A stretch of DNA of 64,000 nt from Nematopogon swammerdamellus. Taxonomy: Eukaryota; Arthropoda; Insecta; Lepidoptera; Adelidae. Below are positions 29,445-40,473 of the stretch, one piece after another. The notes beneath the pieces were generated by a model. It saw only the letters and a program-made list of their open reading frames with translations, did no database searches and was not told the origin of the DNA. Made by a program: the position numbers and the translations under genes. How positions within the stretch are numbered: position 1 is the stretch's first letter; the number at the start of each line of letters is the position of its first letter. Location: contig OX336345.1 of assembly GCA_946902875.1 (NCBI GenBank), forward strand, positions 21,979,395 through 22,043,394. Reading direction: 5' to 3'.

Positions 29445-29837
29445 TTAAGGCGCCTAGTAACGCCAACAGCGTAGCGCGTAGTAGTTTTCATAACGGTTTT
29501 TTTGTTTATAAATTGCGATCCTTCGCATTAGAACTTTGAAAAGCGCGTGATCGATAGATACTCGTATAACAAATACAGTCATTTTGCTATAAAAATTCCA
29601 TTCAAATTCTCTTTAGTTTCTGAGATCAAGTTTTCAGAGTTCACGCGGAAGAATAAATCGACATTTGATTACCGTATAGTTTGTATAGAAAAATGATAAA
29701 ATTTACAACCAAAAACGTGGGATCGTTAGACAAAGAGTAAAATTGTTCTATACTAAGTGTTTTTAGACTGTAGATTGGCCTAGTTATCACGGGCTACTTC
29801 TTCAAATATCCACATGTGGCGTTACTAGGCACCTTAA
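29445..29837. mobile_element. TTAA-flanked MITE, copy 1
   Basis: Element 29449-29833 (385 bp) flanked by TTAA on each side. Inverted ends GGCGCCTAGTAACGCCA and GGTGCCTAGTAACGCCA (complement), 16/17 matching. TTAA duplication is the piggyBac signature. No transposase. Second copy at 63480. Confidence 0.88.
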
Positions 29838-30289
29838 GTGAGTGTTCACGCACAGAGTGTTCAGTTGCAATACTTATGTTCTTTGTTATTGCACGGATAG
29901 CGAGATTCCTTCTTGTCGCACTCGCAGGTATCTCGCGTATTGAGTTCGGCGCTGCTTTATTTTGTACAAGCTGAACCCGCGGCTTCGCTGACGACAACGT
30001 TTTCAATTTTCCCTTTCTATGAAAACTTTATTCGGACTATTTTAATTAACCAAATCGGTCCGGCCGTTCTCAAGTGATACGCTTACCAACGAACTGGCTT
30101 TCAAGTTTGATTTATAAAGATTGATAAATATCCCTCACGCCATCTATCGGTCACCGTTGACATTTGTAGTTAAAATGTTAGTTAAATTAATTAAATTAGA
30201 TTCGGTAGACGTTGGTCTACCGAATTCGATATATACCGATGTATTAAGATAATTGTATAGGTAGCCTCCTTATAGTTGTTTACTTTTTG
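29838..30289. other. Unassigned sequence
   Basis: Contains a diverged SINE-B-like motif (GCTGAACCCGCGGCTTCGCT at about 29969, then ...CGGCCGTTCTCAAGTGATAC) and otherwise nothing recognised. Confidence 0.45.
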
Positions 30290-30295
30290 CTTTTT

Positions 30296-30662
30296 TAGGT
30301 TTCCGTATTCCTATTACTATTCCTAATACGCCGTCTGTCTGTCTGTCTGTTCGTCCGTCCGTCCGCCCATCTGTCTGTCCGAGGGCTGTATGTATCTCTT
30401 GAACCGTAATAGGTAGCCCGTTGAAATTTTCACAGAATATGTGTTTATTATGGCGAATATAACAACAAAATAAGTAATAAAAAATGCACTTGGCCGGTTT
30501 TTTATTATTTGTTAGGACATCCGCTATAACATCAAAATATGTTCTGTGAAAATTTTGATTCAGATATTACGAGTTACAGCCCTAGGTCGGACGAACGGAC
30601 AGACAGACAGACAGACGGAGTAGACTTAGTAATAGGCATCCGTATGAATAAGGAACCCTACA
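30296..30662. repeat. Element R, two copies in inverted arrangement
   Basis: The left copy has GTCTGTCTGTCTGTTCGTCC, CCCGTTGAAATTTTCACAGA and ATGCACTTGGCCGGTTTTTT. The right copy repeats the internal part inverted: TCTGTGAAAATTTTGATTCA, GACAGACAGACAGACGG and TTAGTAATAGGCATCCG. Confidence 0.75.
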
Positions 30663-31074
30663 AATGTGTTGGCAACATGCAAAACATTTGTTGTCATGCA
30701 CCGAATTTGTTGCCCCTTGGGGTATCGAGTTGTTCGCATCGCCTTCTGAATAGCCAAGCGAACATTGCGGCTTCTTGTTGGCACACTTTTCCAACAATTC
30801 GCATTCAATATACGTGAATGTATTCAAATAAAATTCGGAGTTTTCGAATGTTGTTGCTTGTTTGGAGGTAATGTTGGAGAATGCTACAGTGTGTAATATT
30901 ATTCGATTCCGAATAGAAACACCATTAGTATGTTAGAGCTGTTGAAATTGGAGCATGCAGTAACACATTAAACATTTTGTTTTTTGTTTATTGTATAATT
31001 TCATTTATTGTAAAAACTAAACAGGACAAATTCAAGCGTAGTGAATGATGAATAAAGAATAAAGAATCCATAGG
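30663..31074. other. Unassigned sequence
   Basis: AT-rich. Both strands have 60-90-codon frames without protein signatures. Confidence 0.45.
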
Positions 31075-31080
31075 TAGGTA

Positions 31081-31105
31081 ACCTAACCTAACCTAACCTA
31101 CCCTA
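31081..31105 (-). repeat. Short (CCTAA)n telomere-like tract
   Basis: ACCTAACCTAACCTAACCTA: four to five units of the insect telomere motif in the complementary orientation to the array at 40474. Confidence 0.8.
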
Positions 31106-31435
31106 CGCTTGGATATGTCGAAAATTCCGCCAGTTCTAAATTCAACGCGAAGAAGAACTGACAAACAAACTTCGCAAGTCCCAATGTTTTGTTAGTACCT
31201 TATAAGTATTACATTATAGTTACTTAAAAATAATTAACCCATACTACCGCTCACAAGAGTATTAATATTTACAGCATAAACATGAATACTCAAGAATCTG
31301 ACCACTCTGCCTATTTACATTACATAAATCTGGTGTATAGTGCCATCGTCAATTTGATACTTAAATCTTAAATATATCAAGTCAATTCAACAACAATTAG
31401 TAACAGTTTATTACAATTAGTAAAAGTTTATTACA

Positions 31436-31530
31436 ATATGTGTTATGAGCTGACATCAAGGATGCTGATGGGTCCAACCGTGTCAGCTTCCTAAAAAAAA
31501 TCCTCGACGTGTCAGCTTCCATAAAAAAAT
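31436..31530 (+). repeat. SINE-A tail fragments, two in series
   Basis: TGTTATGAGCTGACATCAAG ... CCAACCGTGTCAGCTTCC, then a second GTGTCAGCTTCCATAAAAAA. Only the 3' end is present. Confidence 0.75.
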
Positions 31531-31939
31531 CGAAAGACGATGTATCCTTTCGTAAATAAACATACCTACCTCATTCCGTTCCTCCATCAAATCACCGAAG
31601 CGCAGAATTGAAATGGTGAATAGCATCAATCATGCCGAACTCTAATGCACTACGAGCATGTTAATTTATATCACACATCATTATGTATTCCGGAACGCAT
31701 TTGCAAGGGTGGAAGCTTCAACCGGGTGAGTCCCCACGTGGCCCCACGCACCATATTGTAATGTGCAGATTTCATCATCGGATTCATTCGCTAGATTTAT
31801 ACGGCTAGCTAGGCTACCGTGTGGACAAGGATATTAAAGGATTAATTTCCCTTCAAGCGCTGATTTGGGTATTTTGATAGCTTTAGGTAAAATTAATATT
31901 CAAGTTCGGAATGATGTATGTGGAAAACATTAAATATAT
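31531..31939. other. Unassigned sequence
   Basis: No gene or recognised repeat. Confidence 0.45.
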
Positions 31940-32152
31940 ATTATTTTAAATCAATCAGCTTTACTCACGGTTTCACTCCGAGCTATGTGGCTCGACGTTT
32001 CGGGCCAAGCGTATGGCCCATCTTCATGGTTCTCTGCCAACCGTCGCACAAGGCACAGTGCTCCATGAAGATGGGCCATACGCTTGGCCCGAAACGTCGA
32101 GCCACATAGCTCGGAGTGAAACCGTGAGTAAAGCTGATTGATTTAAAATAAT
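31940..32152. mobile_element. Foldback MITE, 90-bp arms
   Basis: Arms 31940-32029 and 32063-32152 are reverse complements (ATTATTTTAAATCAATCAGC ... CCCATCTTCATGG) with a 33-bp loop. The two strands therefore give nearly the same 60-codon frame, which is not a gene. Confidence 0.92.
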
Positions 32153-32300
32153 GTCTAACAACCACGGTAATTTAAAAACCCATTAAATATATAGGTACAG
32201 TTTATCTATTATTAAATATATACATTGAAGATGCAATAATGAAGTAAACCTTATTTTAGTGAAAATTATATACCTTATCTTTATAGGTATGGATGTATTT

Positions 32301-32712
32301 TTTTTTTATTGAAAGGGCGACATATGGCGCCTAGCCTAGCATAAGGTGTCTAACGAGAACCATAGACATTCGGTCGTATGCGGGAGTTGCGAATGCAATG
32401 CCGGCCTGACAGGTGCTCATTCACGCCCCTCTTGAAGGACCCGAGACTGTACTTGGGGGGAAATGTATGGGCAGGGAGAGCGTTCCAGAGTATACCGGTT
32501 CTGTAAAGGAAATATCTGCAGAAGCGATTGGTACGCATCCGCGGTAAGTCCAGCGTGTAGGGATGCAATCCCTGCCCAGTGCACGTGGTGCGGAGGTGGA
32601 AAGAGGACGGCGGGATCGCGTTAAACAGCTCCTCCGAGCACTCCCCATGTAATAAGCGATAGAACACACTTAAGGAGCCGACACACCTACGGAGTTGCAG
32701 TGGTTCTAGATC
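32301..32712 (-). pseudogene. CR1/L2-group LINE, 3' fragment
   Basis: Same family as 17411-20960. The poly-A end is the T-run at about 32299. The frame 32350-32724 reads DLEPLQLRRCVGSLSVFYRL, then RMRTNRFCRYFLYRTGILWN and ALPAHTFPPKYSLGSFKRGV. The copy is truncated just upstream of DLEPLQ (junction near 32712) and lacks EN and RT domains. The remaining frame has no stop, so it is fairly young. Confidence 0.9.
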
Positions 32713-33694
32713 TATTATAAACAATTTGAAGTAGGTGTTTTGATATGCGCTAAACTGACTCGTGGCGCTAAATAATCGATCATTAAATCTTCATATGCAT
32801 TCGACACACATGTCAGCTACACTCGCATTAGACACGGCCTGTTCAAATTGCAAATCTATCCGTTTCGCATTCCCGTGCACAGGGAATCGATTACTCGACT
32901 CTGACAACATGATGGATGGCTGCCAATCAGAAAGCAAGACTCTGCGCGCTGCGGCGTACCCCAGGGTGCTATTCCGTTCCCGGAACTTTTCCTGGACTTG
33001 AAATAAATTAACCTTTAGGGTGTACTTATTAAAAATGTAAATATTTAACACAACTACCTATTTAATGTTTAACTTGCAGTTTAAAACGATTAGGTATTTA
33101 AAAGTGATTTAAGTGCCTACCTACATACAAGAATTTCGTCTCGACATTATTGTGTGAACTTTTGACAGAAGTGGAATGTTATTGGCATAGTCTAGGTCTA
33201 TTCTACTTACTTTACTTTTGACAGGATAGTACCTTCGGACAAAGTGCGCTGCGTCGCGTCAGATACAAAATAGAAGGGGTAAAAGGTAAGGGGTGCCGGA
33301 GGTGGATGTCCGGGCCGGAAGGGAGAGAGGGGTAACAAAGAGTGGGCCGGGTAATCCATCACGTCGGGACGTGCGGAGATGCGATACCGAGCAGCGACTG
33401 AATCTGTTATCGGAACTCCCTTGTCTGCTGGTGTCCTTGTACTAGACGAGCCGGGTTCACACTTTTATCTCGCGAAAAAGCACATGAATATTCGGAAATG
33501 GAGCGATCCCGTGCGTACCTGGATTACGGGAGACGCGGACATTTATGTATTTCATGAATTTATCATTGCGAAAGCCGTTTGGTTATAAGCGTGGTAGAAA
33601 ATGACTTGTTGATGTAACATTAGGGTACAAGTACCTAGCCTTCTTACCATCAGTACATATTATAAGATTCAACGTCTGCCGTCTGTGTGTACGT
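32713..33694. other. Unassigned sequence
   Basis: A moderately GC-rich patch at 33250-33590 carries a 69-codon + strand frame (MRYRAATES...). It has no recognised domain or splice support. The phrase GGGTTCACACTT also occurs at 51753, hinting at a repeat. No gene called. Confidence 0.45.
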
Positions 33695-34018
33695 ATTTTT
33701 TTTTATGGAAACTGACACGGTTGGCTACATCACCTACAACATCCGTGATGTCAGCCCATAACACCGGGTGAACTTGGTGCCACTTCAGTGCTTCCCTTCG
33801 GTCGTGCCGGCTACACTGAACTGGACGGAAAACACAAACTATTTACATAGCCGTTTCGTCCGACCTTTCATTCAGTGCGGTGGTACCAACCCGGGCGGGT
33901 AAACCCTACCACCTAGTAATATAAGAAGGGAGTCATATCCCTTAGTCGCCTTTTACGACATACACGGGGAGAGATGCAGTGGGGCTATTCTTTTAAAGTA
34001 TCGACCCCACACGGTACA
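33695..34018 (-). repeat. SINE-A tail with H2 head
   Basis: T-run, ATGGAAACTGACACGGTTGG, then GGTACCAACCCGGGCGGG and ATATCCCTTAGTCGCCTTTT, ending CCCCACACGGTAC. Same composite as 16161 in the opposite orientation. Confidence 0.92.
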
Positions 34019-34275
34019 CGGTACGTATGTATATTCGCTTATAACTCAAGAACGGCTCATCCTATTCGCTTCCGGTTTTTGTCTTTGTGATGCTACATAT
34101 CTCCTCTAGGTTATAGACCCATATGATCACAGCAGTGGGTCGAAAGTAAACAGAGTCGCGAAAAATGTACCAATTCGGTTAGCTTTCATGTTATTTACTC
34201 GAAAACTACTCAATCACTTTACATAGAGTTTCACAGACTTTTCCGCCAGCGGAGCCACGGGCACAACTAGTATTT
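34019..34275 (-). repeat. Diverged SINE-B-like repeat
   Basis: CGCTTATAACTCAAGAACGG near the start and GCCAGCGGAGCCACGGGCAC at the end match the SINE-B plan, but the middle differs. Probably a related subfamily. Confidence 0.55.
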
Positions 34276-35149
34276 TGTATAATATTAAATCATAATCAAT
34301 GAAATATATAGAAGAAGTTATAATTTATAACATGTTTCATGCATGTTTCGCATGCAATACTCTCAAAATATACTCATATTAATTAACTTATAATATCATT
34401 GCATCAAAATCGTCGTTGGAGTGAGGGTAGGAATAAGTACTAATCGCTGTAGCTGGACTTCAAATAAGCAATCAGCTCTGTACGTAGACGGAAAAAATAT
34501 TTTTTATGATCGAAGGCTCTGTATAATATCAATGATTGATTGGTTCTATATCTAACCCACTCCCACCGCCAACCCTATAGAGGTTAAAAATTACACATAC
34601 AGGCCACACTCACTGGCCACACTATACTATATTTTATTGTGTTATTTATCAGGAAATTTTACTAATATTTTTTTACTAATTTCTTTTATCATTTTATATC
34701 AATTCACTAATTCATATTGAATTTTACATGTATCGTGTTTTTATCATTTTAAATTATTTGACATGAATTTTTGGTTTTTATTTTTGACAAATGAATTTTT
34801 GACAACTCTGGAGAATTTTATTCAAGCAATTACAACCTAATTTATTGTACCTTTTTTTATTGTATTCGTGATATTTTAAATATACTTAATCTTAAAATTT
34901 TGATTAAGTAATATATTTTTATGTTCTGTTTTTTTTCCTATGCCTTTTTATTCCAATGATTATTATTAAGTTGTAAAATTGTATTGACGAAGGAAATTTT
35001 TTGCTCGAATCCAAACATGTTACTTATAAATACCTAGCTAATAATAATTTATAATGTGTTCTATTCGATGTATGTGAAAAATATATATATGCCTCTTATT
35101 CGAGTGTACCGTGGTATCAAAAGAATTAATAAAAATATGAATATAGCCT
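34276..35149. other. AT-rich unassigned sequence
   Basis: Very AT-rich. No exon, RNA gene or recognised repeat. Confidence 0.55.
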
Positions 35150-35300
35150 TTCCCAAATTTCCTCTGTCTCACCGCTAGTGTGTGGAATTATCTGCCGCCA
35201 AGTTTTCCACGATTCCTTCAAACTTGGGGTCTTCAAGTTTTTTTATAATTCGTCGAGCACTTCTGTCTGGTCCCTCGGCACAGTTACCCATACCGGTTTC
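35150..35300 (+). pseudogene. LINE C-terminal scrap
   Basis: The + frames give a degenerate V-W-N-x-L-P-x...F-P-x-S-F-K-L-G-V-F-K pattern (around 35180-35245) and ...CATACCGGTTTCCATAAAAT at the 3' end. It resembles the LINE tail at 4190-4480. Very short and decayed. Confidence 0.5.
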
Positions 35301-35424
35301 CATAAAATTGCCTCACTTGAGAACCTGAAATTGCACGTATGCGATTAGTTGAGTGAAGTTCGCATTTCGCGAATGTCGGGATAATTTCTTAAGAATGCGC
35401 AAAAGGTTTTTTAAAGAATTCGAA

Positions 35425-35615
35425 ATGGTTGGTTACATCACCTACTACGCCCTGGTACTGTCGGAACGGTGCCATATCAGGCTTTCCTTTTGGTACTGAA
35501 GCGAACGGAAAACACGACCAATACTTTCATAGTTTCGACCGACCTTTTAGTGGTGGTATCAATCTGGACGAATTAAACCCTACCACATAAGGGAAGGAAC
35601 CTTCTTCCACATTCT
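35425..35615 (-). repeat. Degenerate SINE-A copy
   Basis: GGTTGGTTACATCACCTACT, GCGAACGGAAAACACGACCA and TTTCGACCGACCTTTTAGTG, then TTAAACCCTACCACATAAGG. Many substitutions and deletions; an old copy. Confidence 0.75.
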
Positions 35616-35662
35616 TCTCTAAACCTACCTCCAGCGATTAGCTTATCCCTCTGGAGTGAGAA

Positions 35663-36970
35663 GCGATGGTGTGTGTCGTCGGTGGCGGCAGCGATGGTGT
35701 GTGTCGTCTGTGGCGGCAGTGATGGTGTGTGTCGTCGGTGGCGGCAGCGATGGTGTGTGTCGTCTGTGGCGGCAGTGATGGTGTGTGTCGTCGGTGTCGG
35801 CAGCGATGGTGTGTGTCGTCGGTGTCGGCAGCGATGGTGTGTTTCGTCGGTGTCGGCAGCGATGGTGTGTGTCGTCAGTGGCGGCAGCGATGGTGCGGTC
35901 TTCGGTAGCGGCAGCGATGGTGTGTGTCGTCAGTGGCGGCAAGGATGATGGGATGTGTGTCGTTGGTGGGGGCAGCGATGGTGTGTGTCGTCGGTGGCGG
36001 CAGCGATGGTGTGTGTCGTCGGTGCCGGCAGCGATGGTGTGTGTCGTCGGTGTCGGCAGCGATGGTGTGTGTCGTCGGTGTCGGCAGCGATGGTGTGTGT
36101 CGTCAGTGGCGGCAGCGATGTTGCGGTCTTCGGTAGCGGCAGCGATGGTGTGTGTCGTCAGTGGCGGCAAGGATGATGTGATGTGTGTCGTTGGTGGGGG
36201 CAGCGATGGTGTATGTCGTCGGTGGCGGCAGCGATGGTCTGTGTCGTCGGTGGCGGCAGCGATGGTGTGTGTCGTCTGTGGCGGCAGCGATGGTGTGTGT
36301 CGTCGGTGTCGGCAGCGATGGTGTGTATCGTCGGTGTCGGCAGCGATGGTGTGTGTCGTCGGTGGCGGCAGCGATGGTGTGTGTCGTCTGTGGCGGCAGC
36401 GATGGTGTGTGTCGTCGGTGTCGGCAGCGATGGTGTGTGTCGTCTGTGGGGGCACTGATGGTGTGTGTCGTCGGTGGCGGCAGGAATAGCGATGGTGTGT
36501 GTCGTCAGTGGCGGCAGCGATGGTGTGTGTCGTCGATGGCAGCAGCGATGGTGCGGTCTTCGATAGCGGCAGCGATGGTGTGTGTCGTCTGTGGCGGTAG
36601 CGATGGTGTGTGTCGTCGATGGCAGTAGCGATGGTGCGGTCTTCGATAGCGGCAGCGATGGTGTGTGTCGTCTGTGGCGGCAGCGATGGTGTGTGTCGTC
36701 TGTGCGGCAGCGATGGTGAGTGCCGTCGGTGGCGGCAAGGATGATGTGATTCGTCGGTGACGGCAACGATGATGCGTGTCTTCGGTGGCAGCAGCGATGG
36801 TGTGTGTCGTCTGTGGCGGCAGCGATGGTGAGTGTCGTCGGTGGCGGCAAGGATGATTTGGTTCGTCGGTGGTGGCAGCGATGATACGTGTCGTCGGTGG
36901 CAGCAGCGATGGTGTGTATCGTCGGTGGCGGGAGCGATGGTGTGTGTCCTCGGTGGCGGCAGCATTGGGA
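35663..36970. repeat. Minisatellite, 28-bp unit, about 47 copies
   Basis: Units GCGATGGTGTGTGTCGTC plus GGTGGCGGCA recur every 28 bp (for example 35663, 35691, 35719, 35747). Variants include CTGTGGCGGC, GGTGTCGGC and a GGTGCGGTCTTCG form. The 28-bp unit lacks stops in all three frames of the - strand, so a 457-codon frame with a 28-residue period (THTIAAATDDTHHRC type) exists trivially. No gene is implied. It may lie in the first intron of the candidate gene at 37072-37200. Confidence 0.93.
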
Positions 36971-37071
36971 GAGACGAGGGTTGATGAGGGCGGGGGCGAG
37001 AGAGGCGCGGGTCCATCAGTCGTCAATGACGCGCGAGAATCCACGTCCGCGTCATTACCCGCCCTACTTAC

Positions 37072-37200
37072 ACCACGAGCGGCGGCGGTGGTAGGCGCTT
37101 CGCTGTGCGGATCTATAGGGGGAGGGCGGGGGCCGATGATGGCCCCCTTGTGACGATTTAAAAGTTGACGCAAATCATCGTCCATACATCGGCGTATCAT
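37072..37200 (-). CDS. Candidate host exon, possibly first coding exon
   Basis: GC-rich island read on the - strand: MIRRCMDDDLRQLLNRHKGA, then IIGPRPPPIDPHSEAP and TTAAARG. It is followed exactly at a codon boundary by a consensus donor GTAAGT (positions 37071-37066 on the - strand). The start could be the Met at 37200 or the next Met at 37185. The frame also stays open through the downstream minisatellite, which would then be intronic. I recognise no family. Support is the donor, the compositional contrast with flanking AT-rich DNA and the protein-like sequence. Downstream exons would lie left of about 35600 on the - strand and were not identified. Confidence 0.4.
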
Positions 37201-37357
37201 GAAATACTTTATATCTCCACAATATTGTACATACATAATACACAGTAAGTACAGTGACATGAGGTGCAAATGTGCTTGAATTTATTTCGGTCAACCTTAA
37301 GAATGTTTAAGACTTGTAAAGTAGTAAAAGCTGTAGGTATTATATATAGAATTTAAA

Positions 37358-37680
37358 AAAGGCCAAGTGCGGGTTCGACTCGCGCACCGAGGTTTCCGTA
37401 CCGCACCGTAATTGGTCAGTTTTTATTATAATTGTTGTTTTACTTTAGAGTTTGCACTATGATCACTCCAACGTTGACACTCGCATGCATTAACGTTTTT
37501 ACAATAGTAAAAAAAAAATATTTTTTTTATTATTTAATTTTGTTAAGATATCCGCCATAATAACACATATTCTTTACATTTCAACTTGCTACCTATTACG
37601 ATTCCCCTTGCTCTCGGCCAGACAGAAAGGCAGACAGACGCCGTAAGCTTAGTAATAAACTTCCGTACCCTAAAACTAGG
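37358..37680 (+). repeat. Element R, near full-length copy
   Basis: GGCCAAGTGCGGGTTCGACT at the head, GATATCCGCCATAATAACAC in the middle, and GGCAGACAGACGCCGTAAGC plus AGTAATAAACTTCCG at the end. Confidence 0.8.
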
Positions 37681-37711
37681 CGTGAGCGGGGGCACTCACA
37701 ATTGAAGATGT

Positions 37712-37919
37712 CTTTTTTTTTATGGAAACTGACACGGTTGGCCACATCACCTATAACATCCGTGATGTCAGCCCATAACACCAGGTGAAATTGGTGCCAC
37801 GTCAGTGCTTCCCTTCGGTCGTGCCGGCTACACTGAACTTGACGGAAAACACAAACTATTTATATAGCCGTTTCGACCGAGCTTTCATTCAGTGCGGTGG
37901 TAGCAACCCGGGCGGGTTC
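37712..37919 (-). repeat. SINE-A, 5'-truncated copy
   Basis: T-run and ATGGAAACTGACACGGTTGG through GGTGGTAGCAACCCGGGCGG. The head is missing. Confidence 0.9.
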
Positions 37920-38588
37920 ATATCCCTTGTCTGTGAACATGAGAGAGTGCCCGATCCACACGCCCCCACGGAACCGCCGGCGAACCGATTGTTGGATGCG
38001 CGACAGCGCTATTCAATTCCATGTAAATTTATTTCTCTAGGCGCGCGCTAAAATGTTTACACATGAAATATTTTGAGTATTTTCGTATGAAATATTTTCG
38101 TGAGATATTATCTTCCAGTTACATACAATGAGGAGTGTAATGAATGAAATAAACCTCCATTGTCCCCTCTCCCCTAATCCCGCACCTTCCCGACTGAGAG
38201 CTAGGTCCGCCAGTGGCCCCGCTGCCAGATCTCCACATCGATCTACGCGCTCTAACTACGCCATGTAGACAATTATACGTATTATGTATGTATGTAGAAC
38301 TTCACGCCCTTAATGCCTCTACAGGGGTGAGCAGTGAGCCGCAAACTCTTCTCTTTATAGATCAGTGATTCGACAACGAGCTCAGTCGCTTCGGGAAATG
38401 GTTACAGAGACCAAATTTGCCATATTTTTAGGGTTCCGTATCCATAACGCAGCTTATTACTAAGCCGTCCGTCTGTCTGTCTGTTCTATTGCTGTATTTA
38501 TATACATATATATTTTTCATACAGTGCAGTTTGTTAGCTTTGACTTCTCTGTGGTACTATGGATCGACGTCGGGCGGCCACAACGAGA
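37920..38588. other. Unassigned sequence with an element R scrap
   Basis: A fragment of element R (GGGTTCCGTATCCATAACGC, CCGTCCGTCTGTCTGTCTGT) lies at about 38431-38485. Otherwise nothing recognised. Confidence 0.5.
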
Positions 38589-38822
38589 ATGGGTGACCGT
38601 TCGACCGTTGAAACAGGTCGTTTTTCGGATTACACGTAAAACTGTACGTTCTTTCCCTTCCCTTACCAAACTAGGTGGTAAGGTTTAAACCGTCCGTATT
38701 GATACCACCGCACTGAATGAAGATCGGTCGAAGCGGCTATGTACCTACATATTTCGTGTTTTCCGTCACAATGTGGCCGGCACGACCAAAGCGAAGCACT
38801 GCCATGGCACCTAGTCCACCAA
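38589..38822 (+). repeat. SINE-A, partial copy
   Basis: From GGGTGACCGTTCGACCGTTG to CATGGCACCTAGTCCACC. The 3' tail is lost and another SINE-A follows in the same orientation. Confidence 0.85.
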
Positions 38823-38845
38823 GATGTGCTGGATAGCCATAGAAA

Positions 38846-39153
38846 GATGGGTGACCGCTCGACCGTTGGAGGCTAACCGTGGTTCCGATTCCACGTTAAA
38901 CTGTAGGTCCCTTCCCATCTTACCTTACTAGGTGGTAGGGTTTATCCCGGCCGGGTTCGTACCACCGCACTAAGCGAAACCTCGTAAATAGTGTACTTAA
39001 TATGTAAATAGTTCGTGTTTTCCGTCCAGTTAAGTGTAGCCGACATGAAATGAAGGGAAGCACTGACATGGCACCTAGTTCACCCGGTGTTATGCGCTGT
39101 CATCACGGATGTTGTAGGTGGTGTAGCCAACCGTGTCAGTTTCCATAAAAAAG
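38846..39153 (+). repeat. SINE-A, 5'-truncated copy
   Basis: From GATGGGTGACCGCTCGACCG to GTGTCAGTTTCCATAAAAAA. It includes the B-box-like GGTTCCGATTCC but not the A-box. With 38589 it forms a broken tandem pair. Confidence 0.9.
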
Positions 39154-39377
39154 AAACATATGTACCTATGCAAAATTTCAGCTCAAACGAACACTGGATT
39201 TATTACCCAGAGACATACCGGGACAGGTGAAACTAAAGAAAAGCTTGTAATTAGCACGAAACGACACCTGAAAGACATTCCGGCTCCTTTCGTGAACACT
39301 CGGCTCGAAACGAAACGTAACAAAAACGACACGCGCCGCCTCAACATTAGGTTAGGGTTAATAATATAATATAGACT

Positions 39378-39605
39378 AGCTGTGCCCGCGGCTCCGCCCG
39401 CTCTCATATTTCACTTCACTGCTAACCTCATAAGCCATTTAGCGTGATAGTAAGTAGCCTATAGTTAATGGGAAGAATCAAGCTATCCGTAGAATTTTGT
39501 TTTATTAAAATCGGTTCAGTGGTTCTCGAGTTATAAGCGGACAGACAGACATACACTCAGACACTCAGACAGAAAGCAGACGTTGGATTTTATTATAGGT
39601 AAGGA
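39378..39605 (+). repeat. SINE-B copy nested in the MITE
   Basis: AGCTGTGCCCGCGGCTCCGC to TTATTATAGGTAAGG. It splits the MITE core between GGTTAGGGTTAATAATATAA and GACGCATCTTCT. Confidence 0.92.
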
Positions 39606-39632
39606 AGACGCATCTTCTTTATATTAACCTTG

Positions 39633-39902
39633 TTTTTGACGTGATGACGTCACGTCTTATAAATTGATGAGCACCGGCTGCACGTACGAAAGCGTGTCAC
39701 GTTGATATTCAAAGTTACCATGGAAACGTCTTAAGAAGTAAAACTGTCAAGATCAGACAACAGAAGTTTTGATGGCCAGTCACAAGATGATTAATCTTTC
39801 TACTGGAAATAGAAATTACTGATCTTTGATCTATGTACTACGATTATTCCACGTCATCACGTAAAACTATCGTCTGTAAACCGACTTTACAGACAACCAA
39901 TT
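39633..39902 (-). repeat. Element E copy nested in the MITE
   Basis: Begins TTTTTGACGTGATGACGTCA and ends CGTCTGTAAACCGACTTTAC plus AGACAACCAATTTTT. Inverse orientation to the tandem pair at 44326-45014. GACGTGATGACGTC and the end CGTCATCACG are inverted relative to each other. Confidence 0.75.
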
Positions 39903-40024
39903 TTTTTTAACCACCAAAACATCACTCTTATTATCATATACGGCTTTCCTTCGAGCCGAAGTCTGCCGAAGTGTGCACGAAAGGAGCCGGGAATGTCTTT
40001 CAGGTGGCGCACCGGTAATTAGCA

Positions 40025-40473
40025 GCATAAAATAAATACTTATCGTCTGTCGTCCGAATGTTTAATTTTACACTACGACCGTACTTATAGACAGACAATT
40101 TCTTGCCCGCGAACATACTGAGAACTCCTAAAGTCAGCGGCCCGGACTTCGGGCGCCAATATTTCATCAGTCGCTGAAACTTCTCACCCTACCTCCCTCC
40201 AACCCCTATCCGGAACTACCCTCAAGCAACCTTCGTGTCAACTAAGCATTCAATAGTGTAGAACACTCATAGACTGTAACGCAGAAAATTAAAAACCGGT
40301 CAAGTGTGACCCTCACCCCTGCATTGCTCTCGTGTAATTATATTTTCTGCGAGGGCGCGGTCAGACCATGAATAGATGGCCGTCCGTCCGTTGAAGTTGG
40401 GAGTGGTACAGATTTCATTTAAAACTGTATGCCCCTGTACAAACTGTAGACTTCTTGGAACATACATTTTATG
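40025..40473. other. Unassigned sequence
   Basis: Contains an element-R-like AAAAACCGGTCAAGTGTGAC at about 40291. Nothing else recognised. Confidence 0.5.

Larger units (their letters stand above)
39247..40024. mobile_element. Mutator-like MITE (core type 1, different ends), with nested insertions
   Basis: Body 39257-40014 flanked by the exact direct repeat GTAATTAGCA (39247-39256, 40015-40024). Inverted ends: CGAAACGACACCTGAAAGAC and (complement) CGGTGCGCCACCTGAAAGAC, continuing through GGCTCCTTTCGTG. Its core (AACAAAAACGACACGCGCCG, GACGCATCTTCT, TTTTAACCACCA) matches the element at 9875-10113 although the TIRs are unrelated. A SINE-B (39378-39605) and an element E (39633-39902) are inserted inside the core. 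Confidence 0.85.

Noticed and set aside
31918..32165. 60-codon ORFs on both strands with almost the same protein
   Set aside because: Both arise from the two arms of a 90-bp palindrome.
33379..33588. 69-codon + strand ORF as a host gene
   Set aside because: No domain, no splice signals with matching phase, and part of the sequence (GGGTTCACACTT) recurs elsewhere in the window.
35643..37016. 457-codon - strand ORF (and overlapping + strand ORFs) as a His/Thr/Pro-rich protein gene
   Set aside because: It is a 28-bp tandem repeat that lacks stops in every frame of that strand. The 28-residue periodicity follows from the DNA period and not from selection on protein.
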